The notes below the pieces were generated by a model. The model was not told where the DNA came from. It worked only from the letters and a program-made list of their open reading frames with translations, and ran no database searches. Below, one piece after another: positions 1 to 5,968 of a DNA stretch of 5,973 nucleotides. The translations under genes and the position numbers were made by a program. The stretch comes from Planctomycetaceae bacterium (GTDB lineage Bacteria; Planctomycetota; Planctomycetia; Pirellulales; Thermoguttaceae). The number at the start of each line of letters is the position of its first letter. Within the stretch, counting starts at the first letter, position 1. The stretch is taken from contig JAIRPZ010000092.1 of the NCBI GenBank assembly GCA_031256755.1, forward strand, positions 1 through 5,973. The letters are read 5' to 3'.

Positions 1-281
1 GCAATCTGTGTTCTTACTACATTTATGGCAAAGATTGTGCCAATCGGTCTGTTTGCAGCAAATCGGGACAAAAACTTACAAAAAAGGGGAATTAAACCGA
101 CAATTTTGGCAATTCATATCTCCGGCAACGCTGATGAACGACAAATTTGTCCTTTTTTGCGAGTCAGAAACAACAATTTCGTCTATTGTGGCGGCAATCC
201 GGTGCCGCGGTGCTTCTGTGATTTTCCGCTGTTCCACTCAATCCGCCAATTCAAAAAAGAGATAAAACGCTGAAACACAAA
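1..281. other. Gene-poor stretch, no supported gene
   Basis: Two overlapping short open frames (8-265 and 25-273) run here in different phases. Neither has a Shine-Dalgarno site or a recognisable motif, so I do not call either one. Structural features are a perfect 12-base palindrome, GACAAATTTGTC at 140-151, followed by six T at 153-158. There is also a hairpin with stem GCGGCA (191-196) and TGCCGC (203-208) and a 6-base loop. Either could be part of the 3' end of a gene lying left of the window, but neither is a strong terminator. Confidence 0.5.
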
Positions 282-311
282 TTCAAGTTACACAATCAAT
301 TCAAGTATAAT
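282..311 (+). promoter_or_regulatory. Likely sigma70-type promoter of the oxidoreductase
   Basis: A perfect TATAAT box lies at 306-311. A weak -35 (TTCAAG, 282-287, three of six consensus bases) sits 18 bp upstream. Transcription would begin near 318, about 86 bases before the TTG start at 404. The -10 abuts an ATG at 312 that opens a 25-codon frame, discussed with the oxidoreductase. Confidence 0.45.
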
Positions 312-333
312 ATGAAACTGAAGCATTGTCAAG

Positions 334-347
334 AGCGGAAGTCCGCT
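334..347 (+). other. Small hairpin in the oxidoreductase leader
   Basis: AGCGG (334-338) pairs perfectly with CCGCT (343-347) around an AAGT tetraloop. It lies in the presumed 5' leader, or inside the 312 frame if that frame is coding. No T-tract follows, so it is not an obvious attenuator. Its function is unknown. Confidence 0.3.
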
Positions 348-403
348 AAGTTAACGATTTTCTGGAAAAGGGCAAGACAATTTGTTTAGAACATAAACCG
401 TTT

Positions 404-1663
404 TTGATTACCGTCGCCGTTATGGCAATGTCCGTTGCCGCTCCGTATATCGTTGCCCAAGAATCGCAAGGTGCCAATAACCGCATCGGCATCGGCTTTA
501 TCGGCACCGGCGGCCGATGCGGTGCCCACCTCGGTATCGTGAACAAATTCAAAGAACAGGGAATCGCCGAACCCGTTGCCGTTTGCGATGTCTATCGTCC
601 CCGTCTGATTGCCGCTTCCCAAAAAACAGGCAATACCAAAATGTACGATACTCACGAAGAACTCTTGCAGGACAAGAACGTGGATGTCGTCTGCATTGCC
701 TCGCCCGACCATCATCACGCTTATCACTGCATTGACGCAATCAATGCCGGTAAGGATGTGTTCTGTGAAAAACCGCTGACTCACTGGACGCAGTTTGAAG
801 TCGCCAAAGAAATCGAAAAGACCGCCAAAGCAAAAGGCAAACTCGTTCAGGTCGGAACACAGCACATGGCGGACGATAATTATCCGAAAATCCGAAAATT
901 AATCGAAGACGGTGTCATCGGTCAACCGGTGCATGTGGAATGTGGCTATTTCCGCCGCTCCGATTCGGGCGAAAGAATGCCCATTCCCGACCCTAACGCC
1001 AAAGAAGGTGCCGACCTGAACTGGAAACGGTTCTTGCAGCATTCTCCCAATGAAAACCGTCCTTTCGATATCTCGCGGTTTTTCCAATGGCGGCTGTATT
1101 GGGACTACGCCGGCGGTCCGTCCACCGACCTGCTGGTTCACACATACACGCCGATTTTCGCCGTTTTGGGGCTGGATTACCCGGAGCGGGTTTTCGGCGG
1201 CGGCGGAATGTTTCAATACCAGAAAACGTGTCCGCAGCGGGAAGTCCCCGACCAGTGCAACATTATTGCCGACTACAAGAACGGACCGAGTGTGGTGATG
1301 ACCAATTCGCTTTCCAATTATTACGGAAAAGACACAGTCATCCGCGGCACAGACGGCGTGATGGTTTGGGAGATGATTCAGGGACGTTCTGATGCCTCCA
1401 AATACAAAGGAGTCCGTATTGTTCCCTGGGTGAACGGCAAAGCGGACAAGAGCAAGCCGGAAATCATCATTCCTTGGGCGGGCAACGGCGACACGGCAAA
1501 ACTCTGGAAAAATCTGCTGGAATGTGTCAAAACACGGCAGGAAGTGATGTGTCCGATTTCTATCGGAGTCAAAGTTCAGGCACCGTTGTCGATGGGAGTT
1601 CTCTCGCATCGGGAAAACAAAGTCGCCCTGTTTGACTTCGAGAAACAGTCCATCGTGATATAG
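404..1663 (+). CDS. Gfo/Idh/MocA family oxidoreductase, exported type; N-terminus uncertain
   Basis: This is an NAD(P)-dependent dehydrogenase of the Gfo/Idh/MocA fold, probably oxidising a sugar, polyol or derivative; the substrate cannot be told. Numbering from the TTG at 404 (419 aa), the Rossmann motif GFIGTGG is at 31-37. The family EKP motif with the usual catalytic lysine (K123) is at 122-124. The block RFFQWRLYWDYAGG followed by D242-x3-H246 matches the conserved second-domain site of the exported subfamily common in Planctomycetota and Bacteroidota. A hydrophobic stretch with AAPYIVA at 12-18 precedes the domain, as in Tat-exported relatives, but the twin-arginine region is missing from this frame. 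No ATG or GTG lies in frame between the stop at 347-349 and the ATG at 422. The TTG has no Shine-Dalgarno site, so the true start is unresolved. A one-base loss near 381-387 could explain this. The family call is firm and the start is weak. Confidence 0.9.
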   Translation: MITVAVMAMSVAAPYIVAQESQGANNRIGIGFIGTGGRCGAHLGIVNKFKEQGIAEPVAVCDVYRPRLIAASQKTGNTKMYDTHEELLQDKNVDVVCIASPDHHHAYHCIDAINAGKDVFCEKPLTHWTQFEVAKEIEKTAKAKGKLVQVGTQHMADDNYPKIRKLIEDGVIGQPVHVECGYFRRSDSGERMPIPDPNAKEGADLNWKRFLQHSPNENRPFDISRFFQWRLYWDYAGGPSTDLLVHTYTPIFAVLGLDYPERVFGGGGMFQYQKTCPQREVPDQCNIIADYKNGPSVVMTNSLSNYYGKDTVIRGTDGVMVWEMIQGRSDASKYKGVRIVPWVNGKADKSKPEIIIPWAGNGDTAKLWKNLLECVKTRQEVMCPISIGVKVQAPLSMGVLSHRENKVALFDFEKQSIVI

Positions 1664-1699
1664 TCGTTGTGATGCCGGAGCGGCTCTATTCTTATTGAA

Positions 1700-1739
1700 C
1701 ACGCGTACCGCCGGACATTCGCTCACGGCAGTACGTGTG
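1700..1739 (+). terminator. Imperfect 14-bp hairpin between oxidoreductase and permease
   Basis: The left arm (1700-1713) and right arm (1726-1739) form 14 positions around a 12-base loop, with one C-A mismatch (1709/1730) and one G-T wobble (1703/1736). No T-tract follows, so it is not a classical intrinsic terminator. It may act as a transcript-end or stability stem for the oxidoreductase mRNA. A smaller GCCG-GAG-CGGC hairpin lies at 1674-1684, just after the stop codon, followed by a T-rich run. Confidence 0.35.
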
Positions 1740-1746
1740 ATATAAT
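1718..1746 (+). promoter_or_regulatory. Possible promoter giving a near-leaderless permease mRNA
   Basis: A perfect TATAAT at 1741-1746 lies only 8 bases before the permease ATG. A poor -35 (TTCGCT, 1718-1723) sits 17 bp upstream, partly inside the hairpin loop. Transcription would begin around 1753, giving an almost leaderless message. This agrees with the lack of a Shine-Dalgarno site before 1755. Read-through from the oxidoreductase is the alternative. Confidence 0.4.
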
Positions 1747-1754
1747 CACCGCCT

Positions 1755-3509
1755 ATGTTTATCGGTCCTGTTTTTACCCGCGAAATGACAACCGCTCCCC
1801 GGCGCGAATGGACGTATATCGTCCGCAGTGTTTACGCCGGTTTGCTGCTGCTTCTCATCGTTACCGCCTGGCTCGTGGTCAGCGGCACTCAACTCATTAC
1901 CGACACCGGCGACTTTGCCCGTTTCGGCACGATGCTTTTTCAATTCCTCGCACCTGTTCAACTGGTTCTTGCCGTTTTCTTTGCTGCCGTCATTGCGGCC
2001 GGTACGGTCGGACAAGAAAAAGAACGCGGAACGCTCACGCTTCTGCTGATGACCCGCATGACCAATTCCGAACTCGTTCTTGGAAAACTTTTTGCCGGTC
2101 TCCTCAACATTCTTTCGATGCTTGCCGTGTCGATACCGATCTTTACGGCAATGGCGATGCTCGGCGGCGTTGGATACGATCAAATTCTTCAGGTCATGCT
2201 TGTCACTCTTTTCAGTATGCTGGCGTGCGGCAGTTTAGGGAGTTGCGTTGCACTCCGGCAGGAAAAAACCTTTCAGGCGATTGCGGTAACGATTCTGTTG
2301 ATTGTGCTTTGGATCGGACTTTGGGAATCTCTGCCTGCTGCAAAACCGTTGTCCGCGGTGTTTTCGCCATGGTCGGCAATCGTTGCCGCTTCGAGACCGG
2401 CGGCGGATATGACCGCTCCGGCAGCGGCGGTATCGGGTTTGATGATCCCGTTTTTGACTGCATGCGGTTCACTCGTTATTTTTATCAATCTGATCGCCGT
2501 CCTTTTCGTCCGAAATTGGAATATGAAGAACGGAGAAGCGAGAATAAAAGAAGAACCCAAAGACGGAGAAGCAAAACCGTTGAGTCAAACATCCGGCAAT
2601 CATTTGCCGCATTTTCCCTGCTTCCGTTTTCAACGTTCCCGCACCCGTCACGTTTGGAACAATCCGGTTATCTGGCGGGAAATGATGACGGCAGCATACG
2701 GACGGCGGATTTGGATCATCCAATTCGGTTTTCTCGCCTTTTTTGCGATGTGCTTCTGGACGCTGCATAATATTGTAGCGGAAAATACAATCGTTACGGC
2801 TGCACAACTTGCCGCTCCGATGGTTCCGCTTTTTCTGCTGTCGCTTGTGCTGGTCAATGCGCAGGCCATTACTTCGCAGACATCGGAGAAAGACGGCGGA
2901 ACGTTTGACCTGATTCTGGCAAGCGACATTACGCCGAAAGAATACGTCTTCGGCAAACTCGGCGGCGTGTTTTACAATATGAAATGGATCGTCATGTTTC
3001 CGCTGACGCTGTGCGGTTATCTTTATTGGTATGAAGCATTAGACAGCATGTCGCTGTTTTTCCTGCTGATAGGGCTGATTGTGCTTTACGCTTTTGCGGC
3101 AATGGTCGGCGTGTATATCGGTATGCAGTACGATAATACCCGTACCGCAACGGCGACGAGTTTGGGCATAATGTTTTTTCTTTTTGTCGGCATAGCGGCA
3201 TGTATCTGGATTATGATTGCCTTCAGTGGTTCGTTTGAAACGCAGTTGGTTCCGTTTTCCGCTTTTATGGTGGGCGGCGGCATCGGACTTTATGTCACGC
3301 TGGGCGCACGCAATCCTTCTTCGGCCATTGCAACGGCTTCGTTTAGTTTGCCGATAGCGGTTTTTTATGTGATTACGTCCATGCTGCTCGGCAAGTATCT
3401 GCTGGTTTTTGTTGTGTTGTGCGGTGCTTTCGGTTTTACAACGGCAGCCATGCTGATTCCGAGTATTGCTGAATTTGATGTCGCTGCCGGCAGGACAACC
3501 GCGGATTGA
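1755..3509 (+). CDS. Fused double ABC-2 type transporter permease
   Basis: This is an integral membrane permease of the ABC-2 exporter class, 584 aa with about 12 hydrophobic segments. By eye, the first half has segments near 26-43, 62-84, 113-136, 142-165, 174-190 and 228-252. The second half has segments near 320-340, 352-371, 408-425, 433-457, 470-490, 500-517 and 530-568. A charged, presumably cytoplasmic linker (256-302) joins them. The halves are homologous: GPVFTREM (4-11) mirrors NPVIWREM (303-310), and EKERGTL...GKL (88-112) mirrors EKDGGTF...GKL (378-402) with identical internal spacing. ABC-2 permeases act as dimers of such units, so one chain may supply both. No ATP-binding subunit is in the window, so it must be encoded elsewhere; the exported substrate is unknown. 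The ATG at 1755 is chosen because conserved sequence starts immediately. There is no Shine-Dalgarno site. The gene converges on the hydrolase with 25 bp between stop codons. Confidence 0.9.
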   Translation: MFIGPVFTREMTTAPRREWTYIVRSVYAGLLLLLIVTAWLVVSGTQLITDTGDFARFGTMLFQFLAPVQLVLAVFFAAVIAAGTVGQEKERGTLTLLLMTRMTNSELVLGKLFAGLLNILSMLAVSIPIFTAMAMLGGVGYDQILQVMLVTLFSMLACGSLGSCVALRQEKTFQAIAVTILLIVLWIGLWESLPAAKPLSAVFSPWSAIVAASRPAADMTAPAAAVSGLMIPFLTACGSLVIFINLIAVLFVRNWNMKNGEARIKEEPKDGEAKPLSQTSGNHLPHFPCFRFQRSRTRHVWNNPVIWREMMTAAYGRRIWIIQFGFLAFFAMCFWTLHNIVAENTIVTAAQLAAPMVPLFLLSLVLVNAQAITSQTSEKDGGTFDLILASDITPKEYVFGKLGGVFYNMKWIVMFPLTLCGYLYWYEALDSMSLFFLLIGLIVLYAFAAMVGVYIGMQYDNTRTATATSLGIMFFLFVGIAACIWIMIAFSGSFETQLVPFSAFMVGGGIGLYVTLGARNPSSAIATASFSLPIAVFYVITSMLLGKYLLVFVVLCGAFGFTTAAMLIPSIAEFDVAAGRTTAD

Positions 3510-3534
3510 CCGTTGCGGTTCAATCCTGTACCGT

Positions 3535-4524
3535 TTATTTTTGCAGCAAAAATTTTCGGACTTCTTCAAAGACCTTTTCATCAACCAGCATTTCGGTATG
3601 TCCGACATTGAAGAATATCCATTTTTCGGCACCTTCTAATTTTGTGCCTTCGGTACGGACAACGCCGTCGTCGTCGCCGGGGATCAGCGTGGAATAACCC
3701 CGTCCGTCTCCTCGTCCGCCGGCAACCACCGCAAAGGGGCAGCAGGGAATTCCCAGTGTTTTTTCGGTTTCTTCCCAGCGGGTTCCGAGTTCGTCGCCGC
3801 TTTGACCGGTCAAAAAACGCCGGACAGAACTTTTGCCGATGAGTTTCGCCGCCAATTCCGAACCGTTATTCGGCGGTCCGAGCATCACCAGCCGTCCGAT
3901 TCTCGGATCGGGCGAAAAATTTTTTCGGGCATTCAGCCGGTTTTCGGGAACCCGCCATTTTTCGTCAAGCGGCCCGCTCAAATAACGGCGGACGACAATA
4001 CTTCCCAAACTGTGTGCCGCAAAATCAATCCGTTTAACGGTCGGCGGCAAATTTTTCACGATCCCGTCAAGCATTTTCGCATGTTCGAGAATGGACTGCA
4101 TCGTTGAAGGATAGGTGACATTGAGGACATAATCATGCGTTTTCTTTTCGGTCATCCAATCGGCGAGGTCTTTCATCACTGCCGCATTGCAGCCGAAGCC
4201 GTGCATGATAATGACGGCGGTTCCGTTCATCGGCAAAATCCCTTTTTCTGCCTGTATTTTTTCCAGACGTTTCTTGCAGTCCTCAAACGAGCCGAGTGCG
4301 TGCTGATCGGCATCGCCGTCCAGCAGCCGGAATACGTTCAGGGCGGTATTTTTCTGAATGTGCCATTCATCGAGAAACAGGACATCGCCCCAAAAGAGAA
4401 TACCGCCTGTTGTTTTGACCGGTATTTTTTCATCAAGGTCTTTCAGCGGATTGCGGCTGTTTTCCTGCCCGGCAAGCCGCAGCGGCGAAAGTAATAAGGC
4501 AAAAATAAAGACGGCACGCAGCAT
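3535..4524 (-). CDS. Secreted alpha/beta hydrolase (esterase/lipase-like)
   Basis: This is a serine hydrolase of the lipase/PGAP1-like branch of the alpha/beta fold. It probably cleaves an ester bond outside the cytoplasm; the substrate is unknown. From the preferred start it is 329 aa. Residues 1-19 form a Sec signal peptide (R3, then VFIFALLLSPLRL, ending in LAG before Q), with no lipobox cysteine. A preserved N-terminal block follows (FWGD, W-H-IQ-N, RLLD, about residues 44-70). The oxyanion-hole motif HGFG is at 108-111, the nucleophile elbow AHSLGS has S172, and LGPPNNGS is near 215-222. The candidate catalytic acid lies in PGDDDG (D284-286), and the catalytic histidine in GHTE is H309. 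An ATG at 4563 would add 13 residues, but it has no ribosome site and would bury the signal peptide. The ATG at 4524 has a good site. The catalytic set looks complete. Confidence 0.88.
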   Translation of the reverse strand: MLRAVFIFALLLSPLRLAGQENSRNPLKDLDEKIPVKTTGGILFWGDVLFLDEWHIQKNTALNVFRLLDGDADQHALGSFEDCKKRLEKIQAEKGILPMNGTAVIIMHGFGCNAAVMKDLADWMTEKKTHDYVLNVTYPSTMQSILEHAKMLDGIVKNLPPTVKRIDFAAHSLGSIVVRRYLSGPLDEKWRVPENRLNARKNFSPDPRIGRLVMLGPPNNGSELAAKLIGKSSVRRFLTGQSGDELGTRWEETEKTLGIPCCPFAVVAGGRGDGRGYSTLIPGDDDGVVRTEGTKLEGAEKWIFFNVGHTEMLVDEKVFEEVRKFLLQK

Positions 4525-4532
4525 AGCGGTAT

Positions 4533-4537
4533 TCCTT
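4533..4537 (-). promoter_or_regulatory. Shine-Dalgarno site that fixes the hydrolase start
   Basis: On the minus strand AAGGA (4537 to 4533) lies 8 bases before the ATG at 4524-4522. This supports translation starting there, directly at the signal peptide, rather than at the upstream ATG at 4563. Confidence 0.75.
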
Positions 4538-4598
4538 TTTATGGCACACGGATGCAGAAACATTCAGAACAAGATGACGCAACGGCATGACGCACGGC

Positions 4599-4626
4599 AT
4601 TATACACCGGCGAAAAACGTCATCAA
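4599..4626 (-). promoter_or_regulatory. Sigma70-like promoter of the hydrolase
   Basis: Read on the minus strand, TTGATG (4626-4621) is followed after 16 bp by a perfect TATAAT (4604-4599). The expected start of transcription is near 4592, giving a leader of about 68 bases to the ATG at 4524. It lies back to back with the hisB promoter. Confidence 0.65.
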
Positions 4627-4662
4627 GTACCGGCATTCTGCGTTCTTTACGGGCGGCGGTGC

Positions 4663-4690
4663 TTGATTTTTCCGGCAAAATATCTAGAAT
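4663..4690 (+). promoter_or_regulatory. Sigma70-like promoter of hisB
   Basis: TTGATT (4663-4668) and TAGAAT (4685-4690) are separated by 16 bp; four and five bases of the respective consensus hexamers match. Transcription would begin near 4697, about 28 bases before the hisB ATG. The -35 box is 36 bp from that of the divergent hydrolase promoter, close enough for one regulator to affect both. Confidence 0.6.
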
Positions 4691-4724
4691 ATCCGCATAA
4701 TACCCGGAACGGGAATGGCTCAAA

Positions 4725-5336
4725 ATGAAAAAAACACCGGAGATGAAAGCCGTCCGATCAGCCGTCATTCAGCAAAATACAAAGGAAACGCAGATAACAT
4801 TAAGCATGCAGATTGACGGAACCGGTCATGCTGAAGTGTCGACCGGTTTAGGTTTTTTCGATCACATGCTCACGCTTTTTGCGGCTCATTCACTCATTGA
4901 TTTGACGGTGCAGTGCCGCGGCGATCTTCATGTGGACGGACATCATACCGTTGAAGACACGGGTATTGCTTTGGGGCGGGCGTTTGCATCGGCACTCGGC
5001 GATAAAACCGGTTTGCGGCGTTACGGACATTTTACGCTGCCGATGGATGAAACGCTGGCATCCGCATCGGTTGATTTTTCGGGAAGACCTTGTTTGGTCT
5101 ACCATGTCCGTTTTCCTTCGCCGCAAATCGGTCTGTTTGACTCGGAACTTGTGCATGAATTCTGGCAGGGTTTTGTGAATACGGCTTGCTGCACGCTGCA
5201 CTTGAACGTACACTACGGCAGCAACGGACATCACATTGCGGAATCGCTTTTTAAGGCGGCGGCGAGAGCCGTGCGCTCGGCTGTTGAAATCGACCCCCGG
5301 CAGCAGGGAATTCCAAGCACGAAAGGAACGTTATAG
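4725..5336 (+). CDS. hisB: Imidazoleglycerol-phosphate dehydratase (EC 4.2.1.19)
   Basis: This cytoplasmic enzyme dehydrates imidazole glycerol phosphate to imidazole acetol phosphate in histidine synthesis, using bound manganese. It is the stand-alone dehydratase (203 aa, usual length), not the version fused to histidinol phosphatase. Visible family motifs are GLGFFDHML (41-49, H47), DGHHTVED (71-78) and RRYGHF with PMDE (98-109). The second metal motif, HHIAE, is at 169-173, and H159 lies in TLHL. The typical tail DPRQQGIPSTKG is at 190-201. The two HHxxE motifs (73-77 and 169-173) are intact, so the enzyme should be active. GGGAA-like sequence at 4711-4715 (GGGAA) lies 9 bases before ATG 4725. 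Starting at M7 (4743) would also match the family N-terminus, so the first six residues are uncertain. No other his gene is in the window; it appears to have its own promoter. Confidence 0.96.
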   Translation: MKKTPEMKAVRSAVIQQNTKETQITLSMQIDGTGHAEVSTGLGFFDHMLTLFAAHSLIDLTVQCRGDLHVDGHHTVEDTGIALGRAFASALGDKTGLRRYGHFTLPMDETLASASVDFSGRPCLVYHVRFPSPQIGLFDSELVHEFWQGFVNTACCTLHLNVHYGSNGHHIAESLFKAAARAVRSAVEIDPRQQGIPSTKGTL

Positions 5337-5347
5337 TGTGCGGTTCG

Positions 5348-5364
5348 CGGCACTGTGGTTGCCG
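5348..5364 (+). terminator. Weak hairpin after hisB
   Basis: CGGCA (5348-5352) pairs with TGCCG (5360-5364) around a 7-base loop, followed shortly by GGAAATTTT. It starts 12 bases after the hisB stop. It could attenuate read-through into the small genes, but the stem is only 5 bp and the T-run is short. Confidence 0.25.
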
Positions 5365-5384
5365 GGAAATTTTGGATGGACACA

Positions 5385-5401
5385 CCGATGACCATCGGAG
5401 G
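5385..5401 (+). promoter_or_regulatory. Shine-Dalgarno site of the 66-aa gene, overlapped by an inverted repeat
   Basis: GGAGG at 5397-5401 lies 4 bases before the ATG at 5406 and decides that start over the GTG (5355) and the ATGs at 5376 and 5388, which lack such a site. CCGATG (5385-5390) and CATCGG (5393-5398) form an inverted repeat. As RNA it could fold as a 5-bp stem with loop GACC, covering the first two G of the ribosome site. Confidence 0.6.
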
Positions 5402-5405
5402 CAAT

Positions 5406-5606
5406 ATGATTTATAATAGAAACCATGAATTTAACGATACCGACATCGTGTTTTCTATCACGGCGGAAGAAATCCAAAATTATGCAACGGATATTTTGAA
5501 ACGTCATTTGACAACAGACGAAATGATAGCCGTATTACACAAAATAGACGATGGTATTCGGAATACGCTTGATATTACAATGCGTGCAATTTTAGAGGAC
5601 TTATGA
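5406..5606 (+). CDS. Small acidic protein of unknown function (66 aa)
   Basis: I do not recognise this protein. It is 66 aa, rich in acidic residues, and looks mostly helical after a short N-terminal strand (DIVFSI, 13-18). One likely helix is 20-33, then TTDEM (36-40) starts another, and the C-terminus ends ILEDL. It has no signal peptide, membrane segment or cysteine. The start at 5406 is chosen for the GGAGG site; a longer reading from GTG 5355 (83 aa) is less likely. GC is about 35% by hand count (70 of 201 bases), against about 55% in a sampled 60-base line of hisB. This suggests a different origin. Its TGA stop overlaps the next ATG (ATGA at 5603-5606), so the two genes are probably translated together. 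I infer a small accessory or regulatory protein paired with its neighbour, such as an antitoxin-like or inhibitor-like partner. No sequence motif proves that. Confidence 0.7.
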   Translation: MIYNRNHEFNDTDIVFSITAEEIQNYATDILKRHLTTDEMIAVLHKIDDGIRNTLDITMRAILEDL

Positions 5607-5899
5607 CATATAATTCGCGTATTTATCCCGGCTATTTGAAAATTTGCGGACAGCAGTTCTGGGAATTTATTTCCGGCGACAGCGGATTGTCTATTGACAT
5701 CATCAAGCCGATTGGTCGCCGAGCCAGAGAACGCAGCATGTCGTATCAAAAAGAGTATGCACAAGTGGTGAATAAATTCACACTTGCTTTTTCGCAGGAG
5801 TTTTGCGATGACGGAATGATTAACTGGGAACGGCTTACCCGATTTGTTTCCGAAAAATTTCCTGACAAACTGAAGAATGGAAAACAAAAAGGAAATTGA
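5603..5899 (+). CDS. Unknown 98-aa protein translationally coupled to the 66-aa gene
   Basis: No family can be assigned firmly. The 98-aa product has an aromatic N-terminal part with QQFWEFISGD (17-26), a basic patch RRARER (39-44) and a helical stretch with EYAQVVNKFTLAF (51-63). Then come INWERL (73-78) and a lysine-rich tail, giving a basic protein that could bind nucleic acid. There is no signal peptide or membrane segment. The ATG at 5603 overlaps the upstream stop and has AGAGGA (5594-5599) close before it, so it is well supported. GC is about 42% by hand count. From memory only, the FWEFISGD...INWE pattern resembles C-terminal parts of some type II restriction endonucleases. No PD-(D/E)xK catalytic core is visible, so this would be a detached domain or remnant. 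Alternatively it is an independent small protein acting with its partner. Confidence 0.7.
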   Translation: MTYNSRIYPGYLKICGQQFWEFISGDSGLSIDIIKPIGRRARERSMSYQKEYAQVVNKFTLAFSQEFCDDGMINWERLTRFVSEKFPDKLKNGKQKGN

Positions 5900-5910
5900 A
5901 AAGGTGTGCA

Positions 5911-5968
5911 AGCCGGTTTAGAACTGCGTCCCGAATCCTGCGGCAGAGGAATCGGGAAAAAACCGGCT
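5911..5968 (+). terminator. Large two-part hairpin after the small gene pair
   Basis: AGCCGGTTT (5911-5919) pairs perfectly with AAACCGGCT (5960-5968). Inside it a second stem joins 5929-5939 to 5947-5957 (10 of 11 positions paired, one A-A mismatch) around the 7-base loop GCGGCAG. The sequence after it reads GCTTT and is cut by the window end, so a full T-tract cannot be confirmed. It begins 12 bases after the stop of the 98-aa gene. A transcription terminator is most likely; a structured RNA or repeat unit is possible. Confidence 0.55.

Noticed and set aside
42..55. 14-base repeat AATCGGTCTGTTTG, also present at 5126-5139
   Set aside because: The second copy is inside conserved hisB coding sequence, and one such match is plausible by chance in a window of this size.
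140..158. Palindrome GACAAATTTGTC followed by six T as a terminator
   Set aside because: Without a loop it folds to only a 4-bp stem, too weak to call. It is recorded only in the description of the gene-poor stretch.
25..273. 82-codon open frame starting MAKIVPIG
   Set aside because: It overlaps another frame of similar length, has no ribosome site and shows no domain or composition signal of a real protein.
899..1726. Long minus-strand open frame (275 codons) opposite the oxidoreductase
   Set aside because: It mirrors a strongly conserved gene on the other strand, its translation has no recognisable motif, and codon bias explains the open frame. Similar antisense frames opposite the permease and hydrolase are rejected for the same reason.
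3509..3533. Short ACCG/CGGT repeats between the converging permease and hydrolase
   Set aside because: Stems are only 4 bp and there is no T-tract, so I do not call a bidirectional terminator.
4522..4563. Longer hydrolase start at the ATG at 4563
   Set aside because: It has no Shine-Dalgarno site and would place 13 extra residues before a well-formed signal peptide; AAGGA before 4524 fits better.
5388..5417. Promoter-like ATGACC with an 18-bp spacer to TATAAT at 5412-5417
   Set aside because: The -10 box lies inside the 66-aa gene, so it would not produce a message carrying that gene's start. It probably reflects AT-rich coding sequence.
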